Source of the DNA: Candidatus Ruminimicrobiellum caprinum
GTDB lineage: Bacteria > Elusimicrobiota > Endomicrobiia > Endomicrobiales > Endomicrobiaceae
Assembly (NCBI GenBank): GCA_017413305.1
Contig: JAFPUA010000196.1
Span: forward strand, 1-5,872
DNA length: 5,872 nucleotides
Direction of reading: 5' to 3'
Below the pieces are notes generated by a model. It searched no databases. It saw nothing but the letters and a program-made list of their open reading frames with translations, and was not told the DNA's origin. Within the stretch, counting starts at the first letter, position 1, and every line of letters begins with the position of its first letter. Below are positions 5,148-5,872 of the stretch, in pieces. Position numbers and translations under genes: made by a program.

Positions 5148-5872
5148 ATGATAACATTTTTGGTCGGTTTATTAATTTTACTAGTCGGTTATATAACTTA
5201 TTCCAGATATGTGGAAAAACAGTTTTCACCTGATGACAGACCTACGCCTGCTTATGCAATAAACGATGGTGTGGACTTTGTTCCTTTGAGTACTAAAAGG
5301 AATCAAATGATACAGCTTTTAAGTATTGCAGGTATGGGACCTATTTTAGGAGTGATACAGGGAATATTGTTTGGTCCCATAACTTTTATTTTAATACCAT
5401 TAGGCTGTATTCTGATGGGTGCTGTCCATGATTACTCTGCAGGAATGATATCAATGCGTAACAAAGGTATGCAGGTGACGGGTTTAATTGAAAAATATTT
5501 AGGTAAAAATTGGTATTATATTTCTCTTGTAGTAATTGCATTTATGATGTTGCTTGTTGCCGTAGTTTTTGTTTATACGTCTGGCGATTTGATTGCGTCG
5601 AAATTTTTTAATGTTTCCGATTTTTCTTTAAGCAACAAAACTATAGTATTGATATACGGCATAATAATAGCTTATTATTTGTTATCAACGATGTTTTCAA
5701 TAGACAAAATTATAGGAAATGTGTATCCTATACTCGGTCTTATTTTAATTATAGGAACACTTCTTTTAGTAGTAGGCTTTTTTGTAAAAGGTGTAAATTT
5801 ACGGGAAATAAATTTTTCTCAATTGAATACTCATCCTAATAAATTATATCTTATTCCTATGTTTTTTATGAC
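5148..5872 (+). CDS. cstA: Carbon starvation protein A family transporter, N-terminal part (incomplete at right edge)
   Basis: Inner-membrane transporter of the CstA family. Characterised members in E. coli (CstA and BtsT/YjiY) take up pyruvate and have been linked to peptide use. 241 complete codons are present and the frame is open to the window end. The family N-terminus is unmistakable: first helix ITFLVGLLILLVGYITYSRYVE (residues 2-23, with the YxxYxRYVE-like end), DDRPTPAYAINDGVDFVPL (29-47), LLSIAGMGPILGVIQGILFG (57-76), GCILMGAVHDYSAGMISMR (86-104), then further helices at about 124-144, 165-183 and 194-212. The start has AAAGGAG (5136-5142) five bases upstream. Family members range from about 480 to 700 residues, so a third to a half is seen. 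The 87-base spacer before it carries its own promoter-like sequence and hairpin. Family is firm; the substrate in this organism is inferred. Confidence 0.93.
   Translation, partial: MITFLVGLLILLVGYITYSRYVEKQFSPDDRPTPAYAINDGVDFVPLSTKRNQMIQLLSIAGMGPILGVIQGILFGPITFILIPLGCILMGAVHDYSAGMISMRNKGMQVTGLIEKYLGKNWYYISLVVIAFMMLLVAVVFVYTSGDLIASKFFNVSDFSLSNKTIVLIYGIIIAYYLLSTMFSIDKIIGNVYPILGLILIIGTLLLVVGFFVKGVNLREINFSQLNTHPNKLYLIPMFFM

Noticed and set aside
4966..5151. 61-codon plus-strand frame across the 4704-5060 gene end and the cstA leader
   Set aside because: It is out of frame with both real genes, lacks a ribosome site, and translates the hairpin region.
1..5872. CRISPR array, tRNA, rRNA, insertion sequence, toxin-antitoxin or phage-defence cluster
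   Set aside because: No spaced direct repeats, cloverleaf, transposase motifs or defence-gene domains are visible on either strand.

Overview
The window is AT-rich bacterial chromosome: T-run and A-run rich spacers, Shine-Dalgarno sites before most genes, the standard code, and tight gene packing. Nothing in it fixes the taxon. An anaerobic, low-GC gut or host-associated bacterium is plausible, because a phenylacetate-CoA ligase-type gene, a CstA-type transporter and an AT-rich housekeeping block occur together. Elusimicrobiota/Endomicrobium-like or Gastranaerophilales-like lineages come to mind, but this is only an impression. There is no phage, transposase, CRISPR, tRNA or rRNA signature.

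Layout. Positions 1-274 hold the first 91 codons of a phenylacetate-CoA ligase (paaK-type) on the minus strand, running off the left edge. Positions 275-649 are a 375-base divergent intergenic region and the most structured non-coding part of the window. It contains a roughly 119-base imperfect inverted repeat (296-414), a perfect 10-bp terminator-like hairpin (423-445), a 25-bp inverted repeat with one mismatch (510-534 / 597-621) whose outer ends carry -10-like promoter sequences facing away from each other, and a bidirectional intrinsic terminator (562-592) between those arms. From 650 a plus-strand operon runs nadK (NAD kinase), recN (DNA repair ATPase, with its GTG start directly after the nadK stop) and a GT-C-like membrane glycosyltransferase. 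A separate promoter then precedes a small exported protein of unknown function (4704-5060). Last is a carbon starvation protein A (CstA-type) transporter gene (5148 to the right edge, incomplete) with its own promoter-like sequence and a GC-rich leader hairpin.

How it fits together. nadK and recN look translationally coupled: NADP supply and double-strand break repair. The membrane protein is transcriptionally downstream and concerns the envelope. The ligase and the CstA homologue are metabolic genes for aryl acids and for small carboxylates or peptides. I see no convincing evidence of a new multi-gene system. The best candidate for something undescribed is the 275-649 region: a possible structured RNA, repeat element or long paaK leader, plus mirrored promoter arms around a terminator.
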